Below are positions 5,501-6,045 of a stretch of 6,045 nt of DNA, one piece after another (position 1 is the stretch's first letter; each line of letters begins with the position of its first letter). The DNA is from Bacteroidota bacterium (GTDB lineage Bacteria > Bacteroidota > Bacteroidia > SXHM01): contig SXHM01000018.1 in NCBI GenBank assembly GCA_005773695.1, positions 1-6,045 of the forward strand, read 5' to 3'. The notes below the pieces were generated by a model that was given only the letters and a program-made list of their open reading frames with translations, made no database searches and was not told the origin of the DNA. The position numbers and the translations under genes are program-made.

Positions 5501-6045
5501 ATGAAGACAGGCGTTTTGCTTATTAATCTCGGCACTCCAGATAGCCCTTCTGTTTCAGATGTCAGGAAATATTTATTCCAATTTCTTAACGACCCACGCG
5601 TAATAGATATTCCATGGCTTGCTCGAACTTTGCTTGTAAACCTGATTATTGTTCCGTTTCGCGCCCCTAAATCAGCTAAAATCTATAAAGAGTTATGGAC
5701 AGAAAAAGGCTCTCCTCTTTTGATTTATGGTAACGAACTAAAGGAAAAAGTTCAGTTAGAACTTGGAGATGAATATATGGTTGAGTTAGCCATGCGATAT
5801 CAAAAACCATCATTAGAAAGTGTGTTAGATAAAATGCGGAAAGAGAATTACAAGAAGATTGTTATTGTTCCTCTTTATCCCCAATATGCATCCTCAAGTA
5901 CAGGATCAACCCTGGAGTTGGTTTTGAAGGAGATTTCAAAATGGTATGTAATTCCAGAATTAAAAATTGTAAGTCAGTTTTTCGATAATGAAGGTTATAT
6001 CAATACATTTGTTGAGCGCGGAAAGCAATATAAACCAGAAGAATA
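5501..6045 (+). CDS. hemH: Ferrochelatase (3' partial)
   Basis: The enzyme inserts ferrous iron into a porphyrin late in haem synthesis. The window holds the first 181 codons plus two bases of a protein usually about 320-350 residues long. The N-terminus GVLLINLGTPDSPSVSDVRK (4-23), followed by YLFQFLNDPRVIDIP (24-38), is typical of the family. GSPL (70-73) and the PLYPQYASSSTGS segment (124-136) are also characteristic. The catalytic His (in the SxHG region) and Glu would lie past the right edge and cannot be checked. The ATG follows the lpdA stop after three bases (CTT) with no Shine-Dalgarno sequence, so it is probably co-transcribed and perhaps coupled to lpdA. Confidence 0.96.
   Translation, partial: MKTGVLLINLGTPDSPSVSDVRKYLFQFLNDPRVIDIPWLARTLLVNLIIVPFRAPKSAKIYKELWTEKGSPLLIYGNELKEKVQLELGDEYMVELAMRYQKPSLESVLDKMRKENYKKIVIVPLYPQYASSSTGSTLELVLKEISKWYVIPELKIVSQFFDNEGYINTFVERGKQYKPEE

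Overview
The window looks like an A+T-rich chromosomal stretch from a member of the Bacteroidota, probably free-living or environmental. The evidence is the near absence of Shine-Dalgarno sequences before starts, a TAnnTTTG-type -7 promoter box before the oxidoreductase gene, a Bacteroidota-style ferrochelatase N-terminus, and a large exported protein with M6-peptidase-like features. A genus cannot be named from the sequence alone.

Layout: (1) 3-1790 (+) is the 3' part of a gene for a large, probably secreted protein. It has an M6-peptidase-like region whose HExxH motif is altered, an EF-hand-like calcium loop and a C-terminal array of 8-residue repeats. (2) 1790-2095 (+) starts inside the stop codon of gene 1 (TAATG) and encodes a small, very basic exported protein. 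(3) 2148-2654 (+) encodes a PyrR-like phosphoribosyltransferase. (4) 2644-3150 (-) is shikimate kinase, overlapping gene 3 tail to tail by 11 bp. (5) 3196-4002 (-) is a classical short-chain dehydrogenase/reductase, separated from aroK by a 45-bp gap holding an imperfect palindrome. (6) 4003-4096 is a divergent promoter region with two TATAGCC repeats 30 bp apart. (7) 4097-5497 (+) is dihydrolipoamide dehydrogenase. (8) 5501-6045 (+) is the N-terminal half of ferrochelatase, cut by the window edge and only 3 bp behind lpdA.

There are probably three transcription units. One is the rightward pair of genes 1 and 2, possibly reading on into the phosphoribosyltransferase. The second is the leftward SDR-aroK unit. 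The third is the rightward lpdA-hemH unit. The right two thirds is ordinary core metabolism: aromatic amino acid precursors, the lipoyl E3 subunit and haem synthesis. The least ordinary part is the left third, where an exported protease-like protein with a changed zinc motif is translationally coupled to a tiny Lys/Arg-rich exported protein. I see no mobile element, CRISPR array, RNA gene or obvious new defence system. No stretch longer than 300 bases lacks a gene.
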